A stretch of DNA of 40,873 bases. Source: Vampirovibrio sp. (GTDB lineage: Bacteria > Cyanobacteriota > Vampirovibrionia > Vampirovibrionales > Vampirovibrionaceae). The DNA is taken from positions 1-40,873 of the forward strand of contig JAJQJM010000009.1 of assembly GCA_021323475.1 (NCBI GenBank), written 5' to 3'. This document shows positions 19,628 to 29,074 of the stretch, one piece after another (position 1 is the stretch's first letter; each line of letters starts with the position of its first letter). The translations under genes were made by a program, and so were the position numbers. A model generated the notes under the pieces. It did not search any database. It was not told where the DNA came from and was given only the letters and a program-made list of their open reading frames with translations.

Positions 19628-19963
19628 ATGAACCCCAAAAACGATATTACCCTGCAAGAAGCCACGAAACAGTATCTCAAGTCATTGGAGGAAGCCGGTA
19701 AAAGCCCACGGACACTTTATACTTACGGCCAAGATTGCAAACAAATGATCGCCTTCTTTGGGGTAGACAAAAAGCTCACCAACATTCTACCCGCCCATGT
19801 GGCCAAGTTCTACAAGTCAGATGAGCTTTTGAAAATTCCCAAACAGGGGAAAGACCGAGCCCCCAAAACCATTAACAAAACCAAAATGGTCTTCCGAGGC
19901 CTGCTCACCTGGGCCAAAGAGCAAGGGCACATTGAAGGACTCCCTCTACCAAAAAACCAGTAA
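19628..19963 (+). CDS. Truncated tyrosine recombinase (core-binding/SAM-like N-terminal domain only)
   Basis: LQEATKQYLKSLEEAGKSPRTLYTYGQDCKQMIAFFG...INKTKMVFRGLLTWAKEQGHI; no catalytic domain follows. Confidence 0.7.
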   Translation: MNPKNDITLQEATKQYLKSLEEAGKSPRTLYTYGQDCKQMIAFFGVDKKLTNILPAHVAKFYKSDELLKIPKQGKDRAPKTINKTKMVFRGLLTWAKEQGHIEGLPLPKNQ

Positions 19964-19971
19964 TATTAGGA

Positions 19972-20018
19972 AATTCAAGAGCTACAGGCTGGAAAACCCA
20001 GCCTGTCACTCTTGAATT
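19972..20018. terminator. Bidirectional hairpin between convergent recombinase ORFs
   Basis: AATTCAAGAG/CTCTTGAATT outer stem and ACAGGCTGG/CCAGCCTGT inner stem. Confidence 0.65.
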
Positions 20019-20028
20019 AAAAGGTAGT

Positions 20029-21000
20029 TTAATCCCAAGCACGCATCGCCTCAATGGTCTCATCTTCAGTGGTCATACAATAGGAGCGGGTGGTGGCAAT
20101 ATTATTATGACCACAAGCAATCTGCAGCATCACCAATGGTCTACCCTTGTTGGCATTCAAAGTCACAAACGCTCGCCGTAGGGCATGCGGAGTTACTCTG
20201 ACATCTACCCGGTCTCCAATTCGATCCAATCGGTTCCGAATGCCAAAGCGATCCATCCGGTTGCCATGACGGTTAATCAGCAGCCACGCTTCTGCCACTT
20301 TGGGACGATAAGTCAGATAAGCCTGAATTGCTTCAATCACTTTGCTGGATAAACCTACGCGCCGGGTTTTACCCCATTTGGCAACCATTACCGTTAGATA
20401 TTTTGCCTCATAATTAATATCTTTCAGCTTCAGATTGGCCGCTTCACTCACACGAAGGCCCGTCTGGCTAAGTAGAATGACAAGCAACCGTTCCAGCGGA
20501 TTCTGGCAAGCTTCTATGAGCTTTTCCAGCCCTTTTTGATCCACCGTAATCTTTCGTTCTGGTAAGTGACGCCGAGGACGGAACTTCTTTGATTCAATCA
20601 GATATGCTGGCTCTAAGGCTTTTTCCTGGATCAGAATCTTAGCCAAGCTTGAGACAGCCTGATACATTTTCTGACGTTTGGCAAAATGCTCGGTAGGAAT
20701 AGCAAGCAATGCCTTTTTCAGCGTTTCCAACGAGATTATGTGATAGCGTTCCAAGAACCAGCGAGCGTAATATGTATAGGTTTCAATGGAGATTGCACTG
20801 TGGGGTCTACCGTCCATTAGGCCAAAGCGCATGGCGTCTTCCCAAGCGGGTAGATAGTCCAGATGATTGGTTTCAGAGGTCATCGAGGTCATAAATGGGC
20901 TCCTATTTGATCGGGACACCGCATTCATCACTCTTTGGGGCGCTAAAGTCCACTTCCTCTCAGGAATTGTGTGCTGACAGACACAGATGAGCACTTCCAC
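20029..21000 (-). CDS. Tyrosine recombinase/integrase (start codon uncertain)
   Basis: TGLRVSEAANLKLKDI, VAKWGKTRRVGL, TPHALRRAFVTLNANKGRPLVMLQIACGHNNIATTRSYCMT: catalytic R, K, HxxR, H and Y all present. Confidence 0.92.
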   Translation of the reverse strand: MEVLICVCQHTIPERKWTLAPQRVMNAVSRSNRSPFMTSMTSETNHLDYLPAWEDAMRFGLMDGRPHSAISIETYTYYARWFLERYHIISLETLKKALLAIPTEHFAKRQKMYQAVSSLAKILIQEKALEPAYLIESKKFRPRRHLPERKITVDQKGLEKLIEACQNPLERLLVILLSQTGLRVSEAANLKLKDINYEAKYLTVMVAKWGKTRRVGLSSKVIEAIQAYLTYRPKVAEAWLLINRHGNRMDRFGIRNRLDRIGDRVDVRVTPHALRRAFVTLNANKGRPLVMLQIACGHNNIATTRSYCMTTEDETIEAMRAWD

Positions 21001-21116
21001 AGGGGGACAACCCAGACAAAACCCCGTGACACATGGTAACTTAGGCCCTCTTCAGAGCTACTCTACGCCCTACCCCTCTACCCAATGAAAAACCAATACT
21101 TTACTTCTTAAAGAAA

Positions 21117-21191
<75 letters not shown>

Positions 21192-21381
21192 TGGAACCGA
21201 TTACAGAATATCACAGTCAAAGCCAGAGTAAAGCATCAGCAACTTTGGGTTACAGACAAGGGCATCCGTCGTCTACCAGTGTCCGGATAGACAGCCCTCA
21301 TCAGTCTGTCCCTACTAAATGAGAAGTCCTTGCGCAAAACATCCCTTCCCCGACAGGTTCCCAGTTCCAAATTTGGCGCTC

Positions 21382-22929
21382 TCAGCTCCGGGGACTGATA
21401 ATAACCGGCGGGACCACTTCGTAGACTTTGTTCATGTTGCTATCCGCCAGGAAAATATGATTGGTTGCAGGATCATAGGCCATTTGCCAGTTCCCATTAG
21501 TGCCAGTAGTCGTGTTTGTGCTGTCCATATCGGTGATATTAATCGAAAAGTCGGCCGATGTGGCAATGGCCCCGCTGCGCGCAATCCTGTAAACATATAT
21601 ATAATTACTGCCGCTGGCAGCAACCACTAGATTCCGGACAATGAAAAAGTCCCCGGAAGTAGGCTCTATAAACATGCCGCCAATATGACTGCTGCTGGAA
21701 AAAGCCGCCGGCAATGCCCACTCGTTGCCAGTCCTGGTTGCCGGGCTGGTCCGGTAAAACTCCACAATTTTCAACGTCGTGTCATTGCAGGCCACAAATA
21801 CGGTGGTGGGGCTGTTCGGATCGACCGCAACCGCCCTTTGGCTACTGGGAGAAGCGCCCAGCGACAGGGTGGAAATCGGGGAAACAGGAGGAGCCGCACT
21901 TAAACTATACTGATTTAAATAATGCACACCGCCCGATGAGTCATAATACAGCGAATATGCCGATTGACCGACATTATCGACCGCTATCGACTTAGCCCCG
22001 GCAGATCCATTTGCAAACATAAGCGGATCGTTAATCTGGATTCCGTTACGCTCTGTCTGATACAATCTGCCGGACGCCGAACCACCAGCATCATTGCCTA
22101 TAATCAGCCGCTCCCGGTATGGATCCCATGCAATGCCGGACACGGTAAAGCCGGAAGGAAACATGGCATTACTGGCGTTACTGGTGGAAAAACTCAACAA
22201 CGCGGGTGAGTCTTTTACTCCCGGTGATGCCACGGGGCTTTGGCTGCGAACCGGACCTTGCGGAGCGCTGATAAATATGTTGGTCGGCAGGTTGCGGATG
22301 GCCTCCGGACTGCCAAGCCCGGTGGTAAACTGAAAACTGCGCAGAATTACCTTGTTGGCCTGGGAAGGCTTATCCAGAACCGGACCCGAAGTAGCGCTGC
22401 TGCCGCATGCTAAATAGGCGGCTCCTTCACCGGTGGCCCACACGCCATTGGTGTTGGTATCCGTAAATTGCGTACATGTGTTTGATATATTCGCATACAG
22501 AAAAAGCGGCGTACCCGTCAGCAAATACTTGGTAGCGCTGGTCGCCAGACGATACGGAGATCCCCAGGATGTGCCGCCGTCCCTGGATAACTCGATATAG
22601 TAATTGGAGCCGGAAGCGCTCAACTGGTAGATTTTTTTAACCGCATCGCCATTACTGTCGTATGTGGTGTATTCCAGCCGACGGCTGTGAGAGTTGTCGC
22701 TAATGTAAACCCCTTGCCGCAACTCAGCCTGCAAATCCTGAATAAAAGCATGGATTTCATTCACTTCCTTATAGCGCATACTGACTGAATTGGTAGTGAC
22801 ATTGCTCTTAACCAGGAAATTGGTAATTAAAAGTGATACGAAACCCATTAAGGCCAATGCAATCAGGAGTTCCGCCAAGCTAAAACCTTTGGCCCTGGTA
22901 GAATTGATAGTCCGTAACATTGGCCTCAT
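21382..22929 (-). CDS. Prepilin-type protein with C-terminal beta-propeller-like region (515 aa)
   Basis: N-methylation motif KGFSLAELLIALALMGFVSLLITNFL; C-terminal repeats such as VSGIAWDPYRERLIIGNDAGG, AVDNVGQSAYSLYYD, RAVAVDPNSPTTVFVACND, WQMAYDPATNHIFLADSN. Confidence 0.8.
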   Translation of the reverse strand: MRPMLRTINSTRAKGFSLAELLIALALMGFVSLLITNFLVKSNVTTNSVSMRYKEVNEIHAFIQDLQAELRQGVYISDNSHSRRLEYTTYDSNGDAVKKIYQLSASGSNYYIELSRDGGTSWGSPYRLATSATKYLLTGTPLFLYANISNTCTQFTDTNTNGVWATGEGAAYLACGSSATSGPVLDKPSQANKVILRSFQFTTGLGSPEAIRNLPTNIFISAPQGPVRSQSPVASPGVKDSPALLSFSTSNASNAMFPSGFTVSGIAWDPYRERLIIGNDAGGSASGRLYQTERNGIQINDPLMFANGSAGAKSIAVDNVGQSAYSLYYDSSGGVHYLNQYSLSAAPPVSPISTLSLGASPSSQRAVAVDPNSPTTVFVACNDTTLKIVEFYRTSPATRTGNEWALPAAFSSSSHIGGMFIEPTSGDFFIVRNLVVAASGSNYIYVYRIARSGAIATSADFSINITDMDSTNTTTGTNGNWQMAYDPATNHIFLADSNMNKVYEVVPPVIISPRS

Positions 22930-22935
22930 AGGCTA

Positions 22936-23901
22936 TCAGGCGCCCCACTTCAGAATTTGTATCGCATTCACGAATACGTTGGAATCATTGGAACTGGCGT
23001 TTTTGGAAATTGTAATGTTCAACGTCCCATCGGAAACGTTGACATCATACATTTTCACATGGGCGCGACCTGTCCCGCCGGTCGCCTCATAAGGGCTATA
23101 GGGAGCCTGGGTCATCTGTACGCCCTCAATGGTAATATCCGCAAGGCGACGGTTGGTTGTACCATTAATTGCACTGTTGATTTCCGCGAAATAGAGTTTG
23201 ACGGTATACGGCCCGTTCTCCACATCAGCGCTATAACTTATACTGGCACCATAGGAATTTTTACACAGCAGGTTATCGTCGTTCCCGGTGGTATTAATAA
23301 TATCCGGGCAAGCCGTCGCATCGTAGGAATAACTGGCAACCAGCCCCGGCACTTTATTAGTGCTATCGTACGTGGTAGCGGTGTTCTGCCAGAGATTATT
23401 GGCGGTATCAATTATCGATACGCCAGTGCCTGTCCTATGCCGCAAGCTTTTAGCGCTTTGTACGACGCGGGTTTTATAGCGATACGCCGTATTCGCATCG
23501 GTACTATTGTTATACAGGTAAAAATTAACGGTTCGTTTCAGCGAATTGGTCGCTCCGCTATTGGTAATGTCCACCTTTCGCATAAAAGGAATGGTTTGCC
23601 CGGATTCGCTAACGGTGGTGTCCATGCTGGAATCGTTAAAGCGAGAATAATACGTGGTCCGCTCCGGGTCCATCTCATCCAGTAAGCTATTCAACAGAAT
23701 GCTCCGGGTGGACTGCAGGTAGAGTCCCCGGCTGCCCTGTGTCGTTTGGCTCATAACCAGGGTATAAGGCACCATAATTAAAGACAGCATGCTGATGATC
23801 AGCAGCACTTCCACCAACGAGAAACCTGCAGTAACCTTGTTTCGTCTCAAAACAGGAGCCGGATGCTGACGACCCATCATCATAAAAACCGTGACACTCA
23901 A
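22936..23901 (-). CDS. Prepilin-type protein with C-terminal malectin-like carbohydrate-binding domain (321 aa)
   Basis: AGFSLVEVLLIISMLSLIMVPYTLVM prepilin motif; ENGPYTVKLYFAEINSAINGTTNRRLADITIEGVQM...VSDGTLNITISKNASSNDSNVFVNAIQIL matches the malectin pattern. Confidence 0.78.
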   Translation of the reverse strand: MSVTVFMMMGRQHPAPVLRRNKVTAGFSLVEVLLIISMLSLIMVPYTLVMSQTTQGSRGLYLQSTRSILLNSLLDEMDPERTTYYSRFNDSSMDTTVSESGQTIPFMRKVDITNSGATNSLKRTVNFYLYNNSTDANTAYRYKTRVVQSAKSLRHRTGTGVSIIDTANNLWQNTATTYDSTNKVPGLVASYSYDATACPDIINTTGNDDNLLCKNSYGASISYSADVENGPYTVKLYFAEINSAINGTTNRRLADITIEGVQMTQAPYSPYEATGGTGRAHVKMYDVNVSDGTLNITISKNASSNDSNVFVNAIQILKWGA

Positions 23902-24545
23902 TACTTATAATACCTCTTTATCGATCACTTCGAGTGAAACTTGAAAATAAGCTCCTTTTAGCTCATCTGCCAGTGAAAAAACCTATCAGTCAGAGTCTTT
24001 TTAGCTAAAGAACAGACTCCAGGCAGCAGCAACTGTGAACCAACCCAAATATGTGGGCATTTGAGGCCATTGACCAAACACCGTCAAGTATGACCGCCCA
24101 CATTCTTACCCCTCTCTAAGATTTCAGCATTTTCTGACTTTCGGTTCTGCCATTTCCAAATCCCCGAAACTTTACACTTGTTACAAACCATTCACCATTT
24201 CCACAGGTCGTCGAATCCATATATAGGAAACAGCCTTCAGGAGTGTGGTTTATGGAAATTCGGTCATCAGGCAGTAACGGTAAGTTTTCCCAGCCGTCAC
24301 CCATACAGGGAAATCCTTGGTCATCGAATAAGTCAAAATCCACGCCGGATTCTCCCGCAAACCAACCACACAACAAATCCAGCGCCTCTTTGATGAGCAG
24401 TGTGCAATCCATGAATCTGCTTTCCGGGCAAACACACAAAATTGACTTGTCATCGTTATGGAGCAAGTTATTAAGCGCCTCAGATGATTCATCATCCCAG
24501 GAATCAATCAGTAGAATTCAGGCATTCAATGCTTATAAGAACCAA

Positions 24546-24758
24546 CCAGCCCCAGCTCCGGCTCCAGCCCCAGCTCCGGCTCCAGCCCCAGCTCCAGCTC
24601 CAGCCCCAGCTCCAGCTCCAGCCCCAGCTCCGGCTCCAGCCCCAGCCCCAGCTCCAGCTCCGGCTCCAGCCCCAGCCCCAGCTCCGGCTCCAGCTCCGGC
24701 TCCGGCTCCAGCTCCGGCTCCGGCTCCAGCTCCGGCTCCGGCTCCGGCACCAGCTCCA
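24546..24758. repeat. Hexanucleotide-type (CCN GCN)n repeat, Pro-Ala on + strand / Gly-Ala on - strand
   Basis: Uninterrupted degenerate CCAGCT/CCGGCT/CCAGCC units, 71 codons. Confidence 0.95.
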
Positions 24759-24961
24759 GGCAACGGCTATGGCAGAAATAAATAATTAAGGTCGTATCTA
24801 TTCAAAACCTAGAGCTCTGTCATTGCAAGCGACCAGCGGTAGCGCGGCAATCTGCGGCCTGAGTACATTGAATGAGTACGTCTGGATTGCTGCGTCGTTT
24901 CACGCCTTCCATTCACAGTGAATGGGAATAACAACAATATGCTAGAACTGCCAACCGGCTA

Positions 24962-25510
24962 TCAAAGAGACGACGGCTGCACCTGTATTTCCCGCCTAAC
25001 CGTTTGCCCGGCAGGAATTTTCACTTCCATTCGTTCCTGGACCTGACGCTCGGCAACCGGACTACTGAGCGTTACGTAGTAGGTGCCTGGCAGCAGTTTG
25101 AGTTGATAGCTTCCGGATGCAGTGGGTTGAGTGCTGACCCACTGCCGACTGTCCTTGGCAATAGCGTTGATCACGGTTTGCTCCAGAACGTCGGGAGGGA
25201 CCGCACATTGTTTTTGACGGCTTTGCACCGGGCAAAAATTAACATTCCCCACCAGATAGCCGGACTCAGGCTTCCTAATAATTGATTCACGGCGCGCGGA
25301 ACGGTTTGGCCATATGGTTGCTCCAAACCCATAATAACCGTGACTGCCCCCATACCCGGACCCGTAAAATCCTCCAAACCCCGCGCCTCCATAATACCCA
25401 GAGCCAACCCCAATGCCAATGCCCAATTGAGCCATGACCTCCATAGGCTTAGCCCCTAGCAAGACAATCGTCAATAGCAAGCCGGTTCCGCAGACCTTGG
25501 CAACACTCAT
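24962..25510 (-). CDS. Secreted glycine/tyrosine-rich protein (182 aa), fimbrial-locus neighbour
   Basis: Signal-peptide-like N-terminus, GYYGGAGFGGFYGSGYGGSHGYYGFG tract, then YQLKLLPGTYYVTLSSP region. Confidence 0.6.
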   Translation of the reverse strand: MSVAKVCGTGLLLTIVLLGAKPMEVMAQLGIGIGVGSGYYGGAGFGGFYGSGYGGSHGYYGFGATIWPNRSARRESIIRKPESGYLVGNVNFCPVQSRQKQCAVPPDVLEQTVINAIAKDSRQWVSTQPTASGSYQLKLLPGTYYVTLSSPVAERQVQERMEVKIPAGQTVRREIQVQPSSL

Positions 25511-25775
25511 GCTCGGCTTCCTTTCAGTAGACTCCGGTTTGGAATCTTTTGCTTTCTGTTTGATTCTGCAAAAAGTGACGATGCCGTTCAGGAAGGTTCA
25601 ACCCGACCGATTGCGTTGCGTCTATACGCCAGCGGGCCCCTCCGCTCCCTATTCGCCTTCCTGACAAAAAAAGGGCACAGCAGGCCATGTTGCCCGGCCA
25701 TAAAGCGCCGAAACATTCAGCAACGGGCCGATAGACCGTATCGTTGCAAAGCTCAAAGACGGCCTTGATTCCCCC

Positions 25776-26651
25776 CTAGCCAGCCGGCACCGTAAAATTG
25801 CAGGTGGCAGGAATCGCCGGCTGAATATTACGCTCATCCACCAATTGCACGTCCATTTGGTATTCACCCGCATCCAGTCTGGACACTTTTTGCAATTCCA
25901 GCAGATTCTTTACCGTACGCAGCGAGCCGGGCATTACAATGATCAGGGTCGAATTCTGCATGTGCAATACATCCACCAATTGCCCGGAGCCACCAGATGA
26001 GGCTTTACGGTTAATGATCACGTTGCCGAACAGGCGGGCATGCTTAGCGCCCTGATTACTCAGGCTCAAGTCAACGGACACCAGACGCTTATCAGGCTGA
26101 TAGCCGCATTGCAGTCCCTCCACCTTTACCTTTGGAGCAGGGGCGCCTTTATAGGCATACACGGTCGTGGTGAAAATAGGCACCACGTCCAGCACGTTAT
26201 TCACAGCGGTCGCCTGCTGCTTGGCATCAGGCTCCAGCAGGCTGGTCGGCTGGAAATACAGTTGAAACGGATATTCGGCATTCTCAATGTCGTGCGGAAC
26301 CTTAACGATAAATCGCACCAGACGGGATTTACCCGGCAGCAGCTCGAACTCCTCCGGATTAATGCCGATGTTGTCCAGCAAGGATTCCTTATCTTTGGGC
26401 GGCTCCTGATACGTCAGTACGCCTTGCGGACTCAGCTCCCACAGCTTGGGAATCACCTTGAGGCGGATGGGCTTATTGCTGTTGCTGCTGACTCTCACCA
26501 CCCCGGAGGCCGTATCGGTTGTTGGCGATACCTGTAACTCCAGCCGGGATGCATCCAGGTAGTAACTGGACGTTGAAGCAATCCCGGCGGGAATGCCGGC
26601 CAGAATCAGAATCAGGCATTGGGCCATAAACAGAGCAAATTTTTTATTCAT
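25776..26651 (-). CDS. PapD-like periplasmic fimbrial chaperone
   Basis: LDASRLELQVSPTTDTASGVVRVSSNSNKPIRLKVIPKLWEL and NPEEFELLPGKSRLVRFIVKVP typical of chaperone Ig-like folds. Confidence 0.78.
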   Translation of the reverse strand: MNKKFALFMAQCLILILAGIPAGIASTSSYYLDASRLELQVSPTTDTASGVVRVSSNSNKPIRLKVIPKLWELSPQGVLTYQEPPKDKESLLDNIGINPEEFELLPGKSRLVRFIVKVPHDIENAEYPFQLYFQPTSLLEPDAKQQATAVNNVLDVVPIFTTTVYAYKGAPAPKVKVEGLQCGYQPDKRLVSVDLSLSNQGAKHARLFGNVIINRKASSGGSGQLVDVLHMQNSTLIIVMPGSLRTVKNLLELQKVSRLDAGEYQMDVQLVDERNIQPAIPATCNFTVPAG

Positions 26652-26770
26652 GCGGACTACGATTCCTTCGGCTATGGTCTTTCACGTCTCTCATACTATG
26701 GTTATCGCGCATGGTTCAAACGACTCAAGTCAACAGGTTTCAATGTCAAACAAAATCAATCATTCTCGCG

Positions 26771-27700
26771 TTACAGGGTTGACCAAGTAAATAAAACCGG
26801 CGCACTCGTATAGGTACCAGCAGTGGTACTGTTGGTTGTAGTACCCTGATACCGGATTTGTATTTTGGCAGGCATGCTATTGATGTTGCCGCTGAACCCG
26901 CCACCCGCCGTCCCTGAAATACCAGTAACGGAACTATCCGGTGATGTTACCCCCGGTTGCAGGGTGGCTGTTAAGTTGGAGGTGCCGTTGGTCAACGTGA
27001 CCGTACCCGGTGAAAACATGTTCTGCGTTCCGGGAGACATTTTGTCCGGGTTGCCGCCGGACAGGGTGCAGGTAATATCCAGGCTGAACGGCCCGCCACC
27101 CGGCACGGCCTGCACCGGTTCGCTGCCGCAACTGACCGAAACCGGCGCCGTGGAAATATTGAGCGACAGGTACGCCGACGCATTGCCGTTATAACTTTCT
27201 TTATTACAAGACGGCGTGGTGCAGATGCGATATTTATAATAGGGCGGCGTCAACAATGAGTAATACATGCCGCCAGGGGTCGATTCCCTGGTTGTAATTT
27301 TATATTCGAATCTCAGCATTTTAGGCGTGGAGCCGCTGGAAAGCGTCCCGCTAAAGCCACTGCTGGTACCGGAAATGGAGGACACCGTATTATCCGGGGA
27401 AATCACCGTCGGCTGTAGCGTTGCTTGCAAAAAGCTGAGTCCCTTGTTCAGATAGACGGTCGTCGGCAGCATCATATTGCTGCTGCTGGAAGTAATCCGG
27501 TAGGAACCGGAGATAGCGCCGGGCGCATCAATCAGGCAATTCACATAGGCGGAAACGGTTCCACCTTCAGACGGAGCGCTTACCGTGGGGCTGGTGCAGG
27601 AAACCGCCACATCCTCAATGCTCTGCGCCCACCCGTAGCCGGAGGTAAATAGGAATAACCCCAATATGAATGGTAAAAGTAACGTGCGTATGTTCCGCAT
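26771..27700 (-). CDS. Fimbrial subunit with two tandem SCPU/pilin-like domains
   Basis: Signal peptide; two units each containing SC..P..., SPD..V..ISGT..GFSG; related to ORF 28302-28778. Confidence 0.65.
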   Translation of the reverse strand: MRNIRTLLLPFILGLFLFTSGYGWAQSIEDVAVSCTSPTVSAPSEGGTVSAYVNCLIDAPGAISGSYRITSSSSNMMLPTTVYLNKGLSFLQATLQPTVISPDNTVSSISGTSSGFSGTLSSGSTPKMLRFEYKITTRESTPGGMYYSLLTPPYYKYRICTTPSCNKESYNGNASAYLSLNISTAPVSVSCGSEPVQAVPGGGPFSLDITCTLSGGNPDKMSPGTQNMFSPGTVTLTNGTSNLTATLQPGVTSPDSSVTGISGTAGGGFSGNINSMPAKIQIRYQGTTTNSTTAGTYTSAPVLFTWSTL

Positions 27701-27800
27701 ACCGAACCTCTCAGCAAGCCGTGCCGAATTCTTTAATTATTATATCGCTATTCGGCCTCCCATGCCGGATAGTGGTTTAATAAACACCCCGGAAAGACGG

Positions 27801-28076
27801 TTAAAGTTCCATCCAAACCTCGTAGGTAATGCCCCCTTTGGCCTGTTCCCGCAAGCTGATATGCGTATCGGGATCGTAATTCCCCGCCGAATTCGACAAC
27901 CCGCTTGGATGTTTTTGAGACCTCAAATTTAATTCATTCGGCGGCACGAACAGGGACATAATGGCCTGGGCGCCGCCCCCTTCCGCTTGGGCATCCTGGG
28001 CTTCCAGGCCACATAATACCAGGGCGAGCGTAACAAATAACCAGACTTTTAAATAATGCAGAACAGCAATATACAT
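27801..28076 (-). CDS. Small secreted protein, possible minor fimbrial subunit (91 aa)
   Basis: Signal peptide-like start, located between fimbrial subunit genes. Confidence 0.45.
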   Translation of the reverse strand: MYIAVLHYLKVWLFVTLALVLCGLEAQDAQAEGGGAQAIMSLFVPPNELNLRSQKHPSGLSNSAGNYDPDTHISLREQAKGGITYEVWMEL

Positions 28077-28187
28077 GGCAAAAGCCCTCTTCCGTGAATG
28101 GACAAAACCAAGTTCAGTATGATTTCTGATTCAGTACGATTCTCTCTGAAGCTAGAAGAGCGCCCCGTGCACTTGTTTTCACACGAA

Positions 28188-28226
28188 AACAACAGGGCAT
28201 TCCAAAATGTGGGATACCCTGTTGTT
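28188..28226 (-). terminator. Terminator/attenuator downstream of the 158-aa pilin
   Basis: AACAACAGGG/CCCTGTTGTT stem; on the - strand followed by TTTTCG. Confidence 0.55.
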
Positions 28227-28301
28227 CGAATGTTAACGATTTTTCTGAAGGGGTTACGGATTAATTATCAAGTTATTGTAACAATCGCCTTCAAAATTGC
28301 C

Positions 28302-28778
28302 TTACAGTGTGGACCAGGTATAGGTCGTGGTGCCGGTATAAGTACCGGACTTGGTAGAGGCCGTCGTGTTCACGTTGTAAGTGGCCTGCACTTTGGCTGG
28401 CAGACTTTGAATCGTACCGGAAAAGCCGGAACTGCTGCCGGAAATGGATGTAATGGTTCCATCCGGTGAAGTAACGGAGGATTCCAGATTGGCAGTCAGG
28501 GTGTTGCTGCCTGAAGTCAAGGTAACTGCACCGGGGCCAAAGGAGTTTGCGGTGCCACTGGCCAGATTATTCGGGTTACCAGTAATGCTGCAGGTCACGT
28601 TCAGCGCGTTGGTGCCGGACGATGCCGTGACAGACGGACTGGTACAGCTAACTACTGTCTGAACCGGAACCACCAGAGTCATGGTAGCGCTGGCGCTGCC
28701 ACTATCAGCGTTGGCAACCGTTGCCGTAGCGAAAATACCAATCAGGGTCAAGGCGATTAAGGAGGAAAAATTTTTCAT
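28302..28778 (-). CDS. Major fimbrial subunit-like protein (158 aa)
   Basis: Signal peptide MKNFSSLIALTLIGIFATATVANA; single pilin-like domain ending TYTGTTTYTWSTL. Confidence 0.65.
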   Translation of the reverse strand: MKNFSSLIALTLIGIFATATVANADSGSASATMTLVVPVQTVVSCTSPSVTASSGTNALNVTCSITGNPNNLASGTANSFGPGAVTLTSGSNTLTANLESSVTSPDGTITSISGSSSGFSGTIQSLPAKVQATYNVNTTASTKSGTYTGTTTYTWSTL

Positions 28779-29008
28779 AGGCTCGGCTCATCCTTCTTTT
28801 CTTTGATAACCGCAACAAAGTTGGCCCTAGATCGGGGGCGCTGTGTTGAGAGGTGACGCTTTCCACTTATGATTTCAATTTATATTGTTTCGCAGAAGTT
28901 TAAATCAACCAAAGGATTTACTTCCCATTAGGGGTAATAAAATTATATGATTTATTCAGGAAAGTGAACAGATCGAATTTCGTTTGAGAAAGCCTGGCCC
29001 CAAGCGGC

Positions 29009-29030
29009 TTTTGTATATCAATATACAAAA
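29009..29030. promoter_or_regulatory. Perfect 10-bp-arm palindrome in the divergent fimbrial promoter region
   Basis: TTTTGTATAT-CA-ATATACAAAA. Confidence 0.6.
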
Positions 29031-29074
29031 CCACCTCCTTTAATTAGTGGAAAAATGCTTAAAAGAGCTATTCG

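Noticed and set aside
26865-27655. Plus-strand ORFs opposite the fimbrial subunit gene
   Set aside because: Antisense to a protein with signal peptide and tandem pilin-like domains; no independent support.
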